DNA from: Astropecten irregularis
Taxonomy: Eukaryota > Echinodermata > Asteroidea > Paxillosida > Astropectinidae
DNA: 64,000 nucleotides
Assembly (NCBI GenBank): GCA_963971285.1
Contig: OZ020248.1
Location: 3,162,001-3,226,000, forward strand
Direction: 5' to 3'
The notes below the pieces were generated by a model that searched no databases, was not told the origin of the DNA, and saw only the letters and a list, made by a program, of their open reading frames with translations. Of this stretch, positions 11,200 through 23,330 are shown one piece after another. Numbering within the stretch: the stretch's first letter is position 1; each line of letters opens with the position of its first letter. The position numbers and the translations under genes were made by a program.

Positions 11200-12001
11200 T
11201 GTTGTGCAAATTGTATGAAGTAGGCCTACATGTAGGGCCTATTTAACCTTATTGGTTTGTTAGCACATTCAGCTTGTTGATTTGTATTAAGCACATTTCA
11301 GCATTTCATACATGTACATGTATCTGTGCATAGTAAGTATACATGTACAAAGTACAATACAGCCAGGATTTAATTGAGTAGTACCAGTTCTTTTGAAAAT
11401 TAGCATGATAAGTTGTATTACAAGGTTAAACATATCTACTGTACTTGATGAAAAGGTTTGAAATATGTATTATATAAATGAAGAAATAGTGTCTCAATCC
11501 AGCACCATTTGCTCCTTCCACCTCACTTTGCCTGTCTGAATATCAGTGCAGAAGCTGATTCATCATACACAGACTGGAATGTATTATGATCCTATACCAC
11601 TTGTGTCCTGTGTCTTGGACTGTGCATGTCTATTGAAGTGGACCATGTGGTGTGGTAGAGCATAGAGCTGTTTGTAGCTCTATGGGTAGAGTAACAGGGG
11701 AGAGTATGGTATGCCGAGAGCTGGATAATGGCCTGACCTTCCATTTCTACTACTTTGTAATACACCCCAATATGGAAAAAGGTCTGTCTACAGCTCTGCA
11801 CACGAATGTAGACTTGGCTGGTGTATTGAATTTTTCAGCCCAAACCATGCTGGTGGTATTATTTGATATAGCACTGTAGGATGTTTATTACACATCCAAG
11901 GCCCAGTTTGGCTTTGTGACTAGGCCTCATGTACATGTACCTGGCTTTTACACCTGTTCATAATTTATGTTGCTGCCCATCTGAATTCCCGAGTATTTAT
12001 A

Positions 12002-12041
12002 ACCATGGAGGTAGAAATAGAAATATTTCTACCTCCATGGT
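12002..12041. other. Perfect 18-bp hairpin with GAAA loop
   Basis: The arm 12002-12019 (ACCATGGAGGTAGAAATA) is perfectly complementary to 12024-12041, separated by GAAA. In plus-strand RNA this would be a long stem closed by a GNRA-type tetraloop. It lies inside the long intron; function unknown. Confidence 0.8.
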
Positions 12042-15000
12042 ACATGTATATCATTATATCAAAGACCTTACACTATGGTATTTGCCTTGCTGAGCACTTA
12101 ATTCTTACATGACATCATGTTTGAACCAATTACATACTGATACAGATTACAGGTGTATTAAATAATTGAAAACGTATGTGGCTCAAATTTAAATTAATTT
12201 GTTAAGTGTATTACAAGTAATATTATGAAATTTGATTTTAATTTCTCCTCAGCAGTTTACTCACCACAAATGTAAAAATATCCAAGATGTCCACATTACA
12301 TGCATTGAAATAGATTTGAAAAATACTTTCCCATTTTGACAGCATGAATTTCATAAAATATTCAGCATGTAGGCTCTACATGCTTTGGACATGTGGAATA
12401 TATTAACATGTACATGAATACTCCTGTGTAAATATGTAAATCTGTTGGTGAATCATACTGTACATGTACATCATGTACATTGTAGGCCTACATGTGTATA
12501 CGTACATGCTGTACATGTATACTGTACATGTACCCTACTTTGTACAAGTACATGCAGGCCAACATGTACGGTAGGCCCATATACACACGTGTATTAAATA
12601 TTCCTTTTGCTGTTTGCATACAATAATGTATAGGCCTACAGTTTGTACACTGTTGAAAAAGGTCTGCAGATTCAGATATGCAGAACCGAATGATCAATCC
12701 TGTCCACCCATTACAGACCTGTCCTGAATACGTTCACTCTGCACTCCTGTAAACCCTGGCTCAAGGAAATGCACTCAGGGATCTTCTCCACATACATGTA
12801 CCTACTGTATATACACACATGTAGATCCAGGGGACATCTTGGCAAGCATGATGGAGAGAGGAAATCGGACATTATTCACAGACTGAAGTAGCAAATTGAT
12901 AAGAACATGGCAATGGATCATTAGGACTTTGTAAATCCGTGCATTGACTATACAGACAGGTATTGTAATTTGTTTGTTATCATTCGACACAGCTAGAGAT
13001 CCAATTTATCTCAACATCCTTCTGATGCATATTTATATTAAATGGGTATTCCTTGATAATATGAACGACAAAACCAGATGATACAGGAAATGATGATCAG
13101 AACAAGAGCAGAATTCTTCTTCTGATTAATTTTTATTCCATGCGTGACGTTATACATGTGTACTTGACCAAGAAAGCCCTCTTTAGTCTGAAAGTACATG
13201 TACGCTTGTTAGGGCCTACATAGGCCTACACATTAGTTTCCAATTTTTTATTTTTTTATTTTTTGTATTGGTACTGTATGCTGCCATTTTTACCCGTAAC
13301 AAAATCATATGGTTATGTAGAGCTACATTTCAGCAGCTGCAGCACAACTGTGGAACACTTTTCCAAATAGAGAACATTTAAAGCAAGCTCAAGCTGGTAC
13401 AATTGAGCAGTAGTAGGCACTCTTCAAAACATGTTTATTCTTAAATTTTGGTTTATTGTGGTATTTTGTGCTGTGTTTATGAAATATGACGATGTTTATT
13501 TCTTTCTTTCTCCTTCTTTCTTAAAAGTCCGCAGACATACAGTATGCGCTATAAGCTTAATACATGCCTTAAATGGTTATTACTGTAATGTTCATGTACA
13601 TGTAGTACATTTTAAACAATAGCACACAACAACTACTAGTATCGAACCGTTTTGTTATTTGTGGCTCTGAAAAGTCTGAATTCAATATTTTAATTAGATT
13701 TCTCAAACGTACCTGAGTACAATACAGCACACCGTATGTCCTCAAGCAGTCCGACATTTAGCTTTATGTGCACGTCAATGATTTTTATGTTAACTTGCGC
13801 ACGTTGAAGTATGTACATGTACATGTAATATAATTACATGTACAGTGTACATGCTACTATTTTTAACATGTAGGAGATACGAAAGCGAAACCAGTAGAAA
13901 TGACATACTTTAACTTGATACCGTATGCCTGTCTTTGCCTCCATTTACATTCGATGAATTGAATTTGAAGGTCATTAATATAAGACCATATCAAGTTGTT
14001 TTTCATTCTCCAGTACATGTATAAATGTGTACGTGTGCCTGTGCCTGTCAATCCTTGCAATCCTGGTTCATTTGCTACACATTTCAAGCCTGGAAATAAA
14101 CGGAGGCCATGGCCTTCGTTGCCCTGGTTCTTGGCCTTGGTGGCCCTTCAAATGTTTCCGTCATAGACATTATGATTTTCCAATGGAAGTGCCCCTTGCA
14201 ATGGAAAATTTGCCTTGCCCTCACTAAACCTTATTTCCAGCCCTGACATTTGTCTCTAAATGTCATTTGTGATTTGTGATTTTAATTGAAACAACCCGCC
14301 ACAACCATCTTGAATTTTGATGTCAAGACAGAAAGCCTTCAATGTTGTAAACATGGTGTACAGTATGTAATGATAGGGCCTATTACAGCAGTGGAATATA
14401 GTCATGATACACCGTATCTATTTGTATTCATGTGTATACATACATTGTACATGTAAATAATTGGTGACTTTCAATTAATACCCACTGTCATCGAGGCTCG
14501 GAATTCCATCTCTTGAAAAAAATTGGAACCTCTTGAAACTAATCTTGTAGGTTTGCCGTCCTTTATTTTGCTTTAATTCATGCTCGATTGCTTTACAAAC
14601 TTTCCCCTAAATAGAATCTGTTGGTTCTACATTGGAAAAATAGGAATCACGGAACTTGCCCCAAAATAGCATTTGGCATGCATATAAATCTAATTGCTAC
14701 AATTAACTTGGAAAAAAAATTCCATGAGCCAAAATTACTTTGATTTAACAGCGTTCCTCTTAAATTCATTCGTGTAATCTCTGTGCAACATTCATTGGAT
14801 TTGTTGCCGGTTTTTACTGTATCAATTGATGGGTTGGTTTGTTTGTCTTTAGCCATCCCAAATTTTCAATGTATAGTAGTTTGAATACTAATGCAGTCCC
14901 ATAGGACACTATGGCTATTTCATTATTATAGGCTATCCCACACATGTACAGTATAATGTACATCCCTTGTGACATTTTATAAACATTTTCGTTAAATTAC

Positions 15001-16369
15001 TTGTAGAATCCATGGATAAGTAATATTTAAAATATTCATAATATTCTTAGATGATATTACTTGCAATATATACATGTATATTTTTAAATATATTCAGAAA
15101 TTAAATTGATGAGAATCTGGTACGTTGTATAATACTGTAGGCCCATGGAGCTAAAAGGCTAAGCATATTGCCGTACAGTGGGGAATATTTAATTGCATTG
15201 TGTACCATGATATGAACTTGTTCCATCAGTATATATAGACATGTATATGAAACAGCAGGCTGGATATTTTCCCTTCTTCGTTTCCGTGGAGACTCCCTGC
15301 TGTAATTGCCCGGGCGAATAATAAATGAGAAGCCACCGTACATGTACATATAAATATTGTACATTGTACATGTATAGCCTGGTCTCTTATTGAAACTGAG
15401 CCCCTTGCTGGAGATTTCTGCAGTACCATCAGGTTTTATTGGGACTGTTGAGTGGGGATTCTAGGAACCAGACATTGTGCATGTGGAGTGCCCAGGCTGA
15501 GGCAGCAGATGTGTTTTGCTTTCAGCTTAAAAGGTTCGTGATGACGACCGTACATGTATAATATTGTACATGTAGGTCAGGGCCTGTGGCCATTAGTTAG
15601 GTACTGTACACGCTGTAATACAGTTCAGTATGTGTAGGCCCCCTATATAATTATTTCAATGTAGTGCACTGTTATAAAAGGTACAATTTTAATGAATGGC
15701 GGAAAGTCAGAAACAATGTACAATTACCTCATTTGAATCTCTGATCTCTCCTCAGCATTCTCTCTAATTACATGTATACATATGTAAATATCTTGAGCAA
15801 TTAATGGAAATTTATCAACGAATAATAAATTAATTTCATTTTTTCAAAAATTTTCAAAATCACACATTGTGCATACATTCATGTATTATTATACATACAT
15901 GCACGTACGTGTATGTAAAAAAAGGATACATTATACAGTAACACATATGTACTGTACATGTACACGGTACATGTACTTGTACACTGTACATTGTACATTG
16001 TACATACATGTACACATTGGCCCTACATTTGAACAAGATTTTAGCCAATAGATTTTTATGAAACAAAATTACATATTATATATATATATTACATACATAT
16101 ACAGTATGTAGGCCCCTACCCTTTAGTTTTTTAAATAACAATATCTTCTTCTTATGATGGTAACATTTCACAACCTGCATAATAATAATGAAGATTATGA
16201 TCAGTGAATATGACAAGCAGTATTGGTAACCTTGATTAAGTGCCTGTGATGGATGTACAGCGTACAGTGTGTGGTAGTAAACATGTACATTATGTATGTA
16301 TTTGTACATGTACATGTACCTCTGAATTTACTTTTGATAAAAGGTATTTATTTCGTCTTACAAAAATGC

Positions 16370-17250
16370 TGGTGGGTCATTCCGTGTCAAATCAACCAAT
16401 ATCCTGAAAATTGTTACGGGTCACCTCTCCGATTTGGCTGAAATTCATTTCTAACAATATAATGAACAATTGAACATATATGCAAAATTAAACATTTCAA
16501 CTCCAAGTCGTTTCGGAATTAGGACCTGTCAAAGTGGGCGTGGTATCGCCCTTTAAAAACGCGCGATTCGCGTCATTGAAGAAATTGCGTTTTGAAATGT
16601 CCTTAAGAGCACCTTTAAAATAAGATACAAAGCTGAAAACTGGTACCCAGGGTAACTTGCACTCAAGGAACTCAAATCTGGGCTTAAAACAATTGTATCT
16701 AATCCCCCTTTCTCTCTACAGGCAGCTCAATATGCAAATTTATTCTGCGGAAATAATTACATGTAATTTTCAGGCCCCCCTAGTACTCAGATTGATCATC
16801 AGAAAAGCTTCATATTGCATATGTGTATTATAGAGGTACATATGGTCACCCCCAAGCAAGCATATTGCCCTTACACATTCAAACAAATATTGGCAATGCT
16901 CCAAAGTTGGTTCCAGACAGAAAATATCGAAAAAACGCAGAAATTTCCGGTGACCTTTGACCTAGGCAACACTTACCCACCAACTTGAAACTTGCACTAT
17001 TTATTTCTACATGTCTGACCTACCCCTTGACCAAATTTGGTCTTGGAGACTCTTCTACTTCATGGTGAGACAGCATTTCGAAATTGGGGTATTTTGCCCA
17101 TTTTCGCAAATCACATCAATGCTTAAGCATAGGCCAGACGCACACGCGTTACAAAGATGAAAACTCTCCCATGAAATACGCAAACCGTAAGCAAAACAAA
17201 TCTGCTATCGTAACCGAAGAATGTTTGCTAATGGTAACAGTTTTCCATGA
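16370..17250. repeat. Unclassified block beginning GGTCATTCCGTGTCAAATC
   Basis: The segment differs from its surroundings by lacking TACATGTA words (apart from a few near 16750-16800) and by a higher GC patch (CGCGCGATTCGCGTC near 16560). Its start has the look of a dispersed invertebrate repeat. A family D terminus (CCATGAAATTGGGCCC) lies at its right edge, about 17247-17262. No second copy is seen here. Confidence 0.3.
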
Positions 17251-18439
17251 AATTGGGCCCTGTATTTAAGCAATCATGTCCATATGGAGGGTGAATCTGT
17301 GTTTACCTGTATGTACATAGTGTGCACCTGTCACGCTGGGACCTGTGAGACATTTCCAATGGCATGGCAGTATTAAATTAAGTCTCTGACATATTATAAA
17401 TGATTGAGTACTCATAATACATCACAGCAGTTTAGCAAGGCATGATGTCAACGCATTGTTATGTAGTTGTTTCTAATGATCAAGGAGGGTTCTGGTTCTG
17501 TTTTTTTTAAGGCTTCATTCATCTTTATGCTACAGAATGTCTGGGAAATTTTCCCTGTGGTTGGTCATCCATGTATACTGTTCAATTCATGCTGTGTGAC
17601 TGAGTCTATTATAAGTGCACTGTTGTTCAGAATTGCTTACAAACGTGACAGCATGTAGCACATTGTACCCTTGCATAGGCGCTGAGGGGTGGATCCAGAA
17701 TCAGGGGGGGGGGGGGGAGCATTGAAATATAATGCATTCATGTCTACTGTAATGGTGGGCCACGAAACTGGCAAGCTCAATAGTGACGGATGCATAATTT
17801 CAGGGTCATACGCCTATATCTGATATGACAATGCCATCTTTAAATCCTGTTTCTTATGAACATTTGACTACAGGTACCTCGTTTTTCAGTTATTTATTTA
17901 TTTTATTGATTATTTTACATGTGTATTTTATTTATTATTAAATGTTATTTACCCTGTTTCAGGCTAATCTTTCATACCACTTCACTTGTTCAAATCCTGC
18001 CAATAACCTGGGCAATATGTAGGCCTACACCTTCGATGGTACAATGTACATGTACCGTACCACTTAATAATCAATATGGCTGTCAGGTTCAATTCTTCGG
18101 CCCATACAGAAACTGTGGTAGATTGGTTGTCTGCATTGGGGGTAGACGGGGAGGTTCATGAGTCAAGCCCTGGCTGCTGCTCTCTCGGGTATAGTCCATG
18201 GACTTCCTGTCAATCAATCAGTTTGGCCAACAGACCCCTAACTGTAGACAGACGAAGTTATATTACTATGGCATGGTTGATATGGTGAGACCTATGTACA
18301 TTGTAGCTTGGATATGTATGATTATGCATACTTCCCTAGGATAGTGTCAGTATCAGGTAAGAGTGCATGTGTAGGCCCTATATTACCGGCCGTGTTCTAG
18401 CCACGCCGGTCGGCGACATAATGTTGTCCTCAGATTGTC

Positions 18440-18495
18440 ATTTGGCCTTTGAGAAAGATCCTGCTAGGATCTAAACGTCAGGCCCTCCTAACACC
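18440..18495 (-). mobile_element. Family Q fragment
   Basis: It contains TTTGAGAAAGATCCTGCTAG then AAACGTCAGGCCCTCCTAAC, the terminal motif of family Q also found at 43820-43914, 44652-44736 and about 52065-52120. Confidence 0.55.
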
Positions 18496-19049
18496 AAGCA
18501 TAAATTTAAATTGATTGCTTTTTATTACATGTATGTTCACAACATAGTTTTTGATGATGTTGGTCGCTTCTGTAAGGTGAGAGCGTGCATATGTACAGTA
18601 CATGGAGTGTTGTGAAATTAATGAGGGATAAACGACGTGTACCGGTATATTTAGGGAATAAAATGAAATCTTTACTAGCATTTCACTTAGTTCAACATCT
18701 TCATGTTTCTTGTGCACATAGAGCCTTCATGTAGTGTCTGCACATTATGTACATGTATGTTTCTATTTTAAGCACATTGAGGTTACTCAGTGTGAGATCA
18801 TGGTCTGATCATATGTAGGGACTTATGGACATGAACACGTACGTGTGTAGTTTTGATATGCTTGCCTATAATGCCTGATATGGTCCCCACTTTATTATTT
18901 AGTTATGGACACCAAATATTTCCTTCCCTTTTGGCTCTACCCCCTGGAGGTACATGTACTGTACGTCAGTCATCAGGGTCGTGGAGGCATGTGGCCTTAC
19001 ATGTATATGACCTCGCCAGAAGTACAAAGGAATTATGGGAAGGCCTGCT

Positions 19050-19300
19050 TCATCAGGGCACAATTTCATAGAGCTGCTTCAACACAAAATTGTCCTTAGT
19101 ATGATGAAAAGTCTTCCTTGATCATAATAGGATTACCAACCAAATGTTCATGTGATGTTTACTGCTTTTGACTTGTATTCGGCCATTGTTTGCTGAGCAT
19201 AACATTCACAAGGAGTTGTGGCTGGCATACTGATTTTATTTATGTTTTTGGTGCTTAGGCAGATTTTGATGCTTAGCAGAACTATGAAATTGGCCCCTGG
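19050..19300 (+). mobile_element. Family C MITE, copy C5
   Basis: It runs from CAATTTCATAGAGCTGCT (19060) to GAAATTGGCCCC near 19298. It is a variant interior (GTTTACTGCTTTTGACTTGT) shared with the fragment at 828-1000, and part of it, inverted, with the one ending at 28556. Confidence 0.65.
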
Positions 19301-21867
19301 GTCCAATGTCACAGCTCTGCTTACTACTTACTGCAGAATCAAACATTTATATACAAATTTACTGTATTGTCCTTTGCATTTGATTTCATTGAGAAAAAAA
19401 AGGCTGGAATTTTATTCTGGAGCAGGCAATGTCATTTTAGTTTATAAATCACTGACTTTTATATTTATAAAGACTGCAAATGTGGAAACCATTTAACCAG
19501 GTGTGACCTTCATTAAAATCACTTCCAGTCGTGAAATTGGAAAAGCTTGTAGCATACATGTATGTGTGCTGTGCTTGCATAGAGTGGTACATTGTGTGAT
19601 GCCTTAGCGGATTTCTGTAGATTTTGACCCCCAAAACCCTTGAAATGATAAAATGTGAATTATGTGCATACATGTACATGTGTGTATGTGTTTTTCTGTT
19701 ATTTGTATTTGTCTCTGGGTCTGGTTGAGTGTCGGAGCACCAGAGATACTCAACAACCTTTCTCCAAGTCCAACCTTCTCTTGTTTTCTGCAATCCAATT
19801 AAGGGCCTCAATACTGAGCCCCGTTCCTTTTCTGTGATGTTATTGTTCAATCTTACATGAACATGTAGACCTAGATGTAGGCCTGTAGACACTAATGGCC
19901 TGGGGCCTACATGTATATTATTAAGACATTTTGACAGGAGCTGTCATATTGTAAATGTACACTTTACATGTACATTGTGAAATGTTACAAAGGATTGTTG
20001 ATTGTTTGTAGTACACGTACATGTAGTACATGTATGTCTTATTTATTAATATTAATTCAATCTGGTCAAGAACACAAAATGTAGGCCCAAAACATTAATT
20101 GTACATGTATACATACATGTACACATACATGTATATGTTTTATTTTGATCATCCACGTTCATAAGATACATGTATAACAGCTTGGTACACTGCTAGTCAC
20201 GTTCCTTGTTTAGTCTGCTCTGATATACATGTAGCAGGTGGAACTGCAAGTGGAGAAAAGGCCCTGGCTTTTGTAGTCTGTTTCTGTTACTTTATTGACT
20301 TTGCCAGTAAATACCCCATATATGATACACACATGCAGGCTGTTATACCATGCTATATGGACTCACAAATCATTGCCTGTGCATACAGCATGTAGGTTGG
20401 GATCATTGTATTGAGTGATATGATCAGGGCTCCTACATATTATGTGTACGTGCAGTTTGTTATTGAACTGGAGTGGATAGGTCCAAAAACCCTTTGTCAG
20501 TGTATTTCAGCACATATGCAGTGGATATTGTATTACATTTTTTATGTACACATGTGGGCCTACATGTACACATACACGCTATGTACATTATGTATTGTGC
20601 TTTTCAAAATTGTACACAGTATGCATTTCATTAAGCCAATCTCTTTGTGAAAACGGCAATTTGTGCTGGATCTTTGCTGTATATTTGTACATATTACATA
20701 GACTTACAGTGCACTGCACAAGGACTAGACCTACATGTAATGTACAGTGTAATATTTGACCATGATTTGACAAACAGTTTGGGCTCATTACATGTACAGT
20801 TACATGTACATGATGGATGAATACTGATTTTTAGAAGGCCACATGCCATGCCCACTACATGAAGTAGTTATTATTAAAAAGACATGTACATTGTACACTT
20901 GCTATTCCACTGTGACCAATACTTCTACATGTTTCATAGCCTAGGCCTATCTGGTATTCCCTTGACAGGTTTTTTTCATTACAGCGTGACATAAGTATCT
21001 TGATTCCCATACTGGTTTGGCAGTAATCATCTGAGCGGAATGATACGATGCACGTTTGTACATTACCAAGGCAGTCAGCTAAAAAATGCATCCATGGCGG
21101 AATTGATATGAAAATGCAGCGTTCTGGGTAGAGACTAGAAGTAGCATTGGTTATAAAAGAATACATTTTGCTTGTATCTATAGACATGAATGACTTGAAT
21201 TGAGTTTGTTGAATATTATCCCCCACAAATTGTTTTTTTTTGCTCCAGTGCATTTTGATACATTTCATCAATCCACATTGTCTAATGTCTCAAATCTTTC
21301 TATTTTTCCATTTTAAAAAATCAATTGTTTGTATTATGTTCTGTTTTGGGTACAGTGTAGGCCTACATACAATGTACAGTGAACATGTGCATTAAATCCT
21401 TAAAAAAAAATGTGTTCATAAACGCGCAGTGCTCGGACATAATTCACAAGGATTTGGCTTTCACAAAGTCATCCGCTTGCAAAACAACAATGATACTTAA
21501 CTTTCTATTTCTGTCCAATGATTCATTGCTCTAAGTCAAAGGCTGCGCAAAAGGTGCTTACAATTACATGTACACATGTGTCCATCCCTACATGTATGTA
21601 CATGTACATATGTGGGATATGTACACATATAGGGCCTACATTGTGTCCTAAGGGGATGTATAGTCATCTAATGTGCAAAGGATATTGTTTTACAAAACAC
21701 AGTCAGTACATGTAATGTGTGAATGTGTGTACATATCCTAAGATGCCATTCAGCATATGTTTCATTGTTACAGCTGAAATCAGAATTAACCCTAACCCTC
21801 CCCCTTGCCAGGGTTTACTGCACAAGTGTGGTATCCTGAATACCACAATATACATGTACCACTGTGT

Positions 21868-22256
21868 GGTTTTTGTCAAAGAAATTGCAGATTCATGGGC
21901 AAAAATATAAAGAAAGATACATTGTACATGTATGTACATGTACATGTACATGTACATGTACATGTACATGTACATGTACATTAACAGTCATTCTGTGAAA
22001 TTCCCTGAGTGCCATACGGTGCAAAATGTTTAGAAAACAGTGAAAAACACCCATGGTATTTTAAATTCTTTTCACAGGTTTTTTGACCTCTTGAAGATCA
22101 AAATTGTTTTTGGTCATTGGTTTTACTCTTTTCTGGATAAATACAGCATTTCAGGCAGAAACATATTAATAGTATTTTTCTACCATTACCATCTATATAC
22201 CCTTTAATTAGGCCCTTTAGATAAATCTGTGAAGATTTCTGTTTCGGTATGCTAAA
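21868..22256 (-). mobile_element. Family A MITE, copy A4, carrying a microsatellite
   Basis: The reverse-oriented copy runs from a GTTTTTGTCAAAGAAAT block to GATTTCTGTTTCGGTATGC. Between GAAAGATACA and TAACAGTCAT, which are nearly adjacent in other copies, it carries the TACATG array listed next. Confidence 0.65.
21918..21982. repeat. (TACATG)n microsatellite
   Basis: A nearly pure palindromic hexamer array of about 60 bp lies inside family A copy A4. The word can fold on itself in either strand. Open frames through it encode only MY/HV repeats. Confidence 0.9.
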
Positions 22257-22744
22257 GCCAGTCCGTGGGCGATATGGCGGTCTGATACATTTTTAACTTG
22301 AAATCCAATCTGTCTTAAAGTGTACATGGAATGTTATATACATGTACCTATGCCAATGAAACAGTTTCATTGCCTGACCTTGAATTGCTGGCTTCTACAT
22401 TGTGTAATTAGTTTGGAGAGCATAGGAACTACATGTAAGGAAGCATGTCAACGTGACTCCTGGCTTCGTTTCTAACTCCGGCCTGCTTTACAATTCTCAG
22501 AGGAAGAATCAGAGAATTTTTTGAGAGTCTAAAGGTGAATGCACAAAGGAGTATTCAGACCGAAGAATAGAACATAAGACATGGAACCTTTTAACATTTA
22601 TCAACCTTGGCATTCCACGACGGGTGTTCTGTCAGTTCTGGAAAATGTGATTTGGATTTTAGTGACATTTGATTCAGTGTTTAGTTTGTAACTATCGTGC
22701 TTTATAATGTTTAGTTTATGTATGTTTTGCAATGAGCAGTTTGT

Positions 22745-22985
22745 ATGTGGTGGTTAGATTTACCCTAACCCTCTGCACCTACCACATAAGGCAAGAGCTG
22801 TTTACCACACATTATCACAGTCTCCACAGGGAATTTGATCATAAATCACGCATTACCACGCATTACCACACAAACCACACTGTGATGTTTTGTGGTATTC
22901 GGGATACGCCCAAAGGAAAAACCACACTGTGGTATACTTTATTATGGTATTCAATATACCACTTACATGTAAATGTACCACAGGA
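22745..22985. repeat. Foldback region rich in TACCAC/GTGGTA words
   Basis: Repeated ACCACA and TGTGGT words occur on both strands (for example GTGTGGTAT-like words near 21826 and ACTGTGGTAT near 22927). It looks like a decayed inverted-repeat element related to 21826-21870. No coding potential. Confidence 0.35.
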
Positions 22986-22989
22986 AAAA

Positions 22990-23125
22990 CCAGGGGACAA
23001 TTTCACAAATGATTTGTGATCATCGCCACACAGAAAATTGCTATGCAAAATAGTGATAAGTTTTCCATGTAGCGATGGATTTGGGCTTTAGCGTTGACCG
23101 TAAAGAGTTAGTGAAATCAGCCTCA
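22990..23125. mobile_element. Family M MITE, copy M1
   Basis: The left end GGGGACAATTTCACAAA and right end GTTAGTGAAATCAGCC are inverted. The interior GATGGATTTGGGCTTTAGCG resembles the copy at 36092-36207. It ends about 145 bp before the acceptor of the large coding exon. Confidence 0.6.
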
Positions 23126-23330
23126 TGTGTGATTAACTGCAGGTTAGGGTTAATCAAACAATGGAAAATGGAAATATATATGAGTAGGTTTGTGGTAAAT
23201 TTTAATGCTTGAGACCCACTGTTCAGTAGAATTCTAATTTTCCTTCATATTTTGCTTATCATTGATCTAGGTCTTGGAGATGAAATGTAGCAGCTAGACT
23301 ATTCATGATCCTGAGAGCTTGACACCTAGC

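Larger units (their letters stand above)
8922..23270 (+). other. Long first intron, TACATGTA-rich, no coding exon seen
   Basis: The 14-kb region has no open frame resembling a known protein. It is dominated by AT-rich sequence studded with TACATGTA, GTACATGTAC and TAGGCCTACA words, for example at 9412-9432, 12460-12540, 15940-16010, 20100-20140 and 21580-21630. A few MITEs and a hairpin are listed separately. The acceptor that ends it is ttgatctag at 23262-23270. Confidence 0.55.

Noticed and set aside
19449..21271. Minus-strand frames of 147 and 138 codons in the long intron
   Set aside because: No recognisable domain, no splice context, and passage through TACATG words; probably chance.
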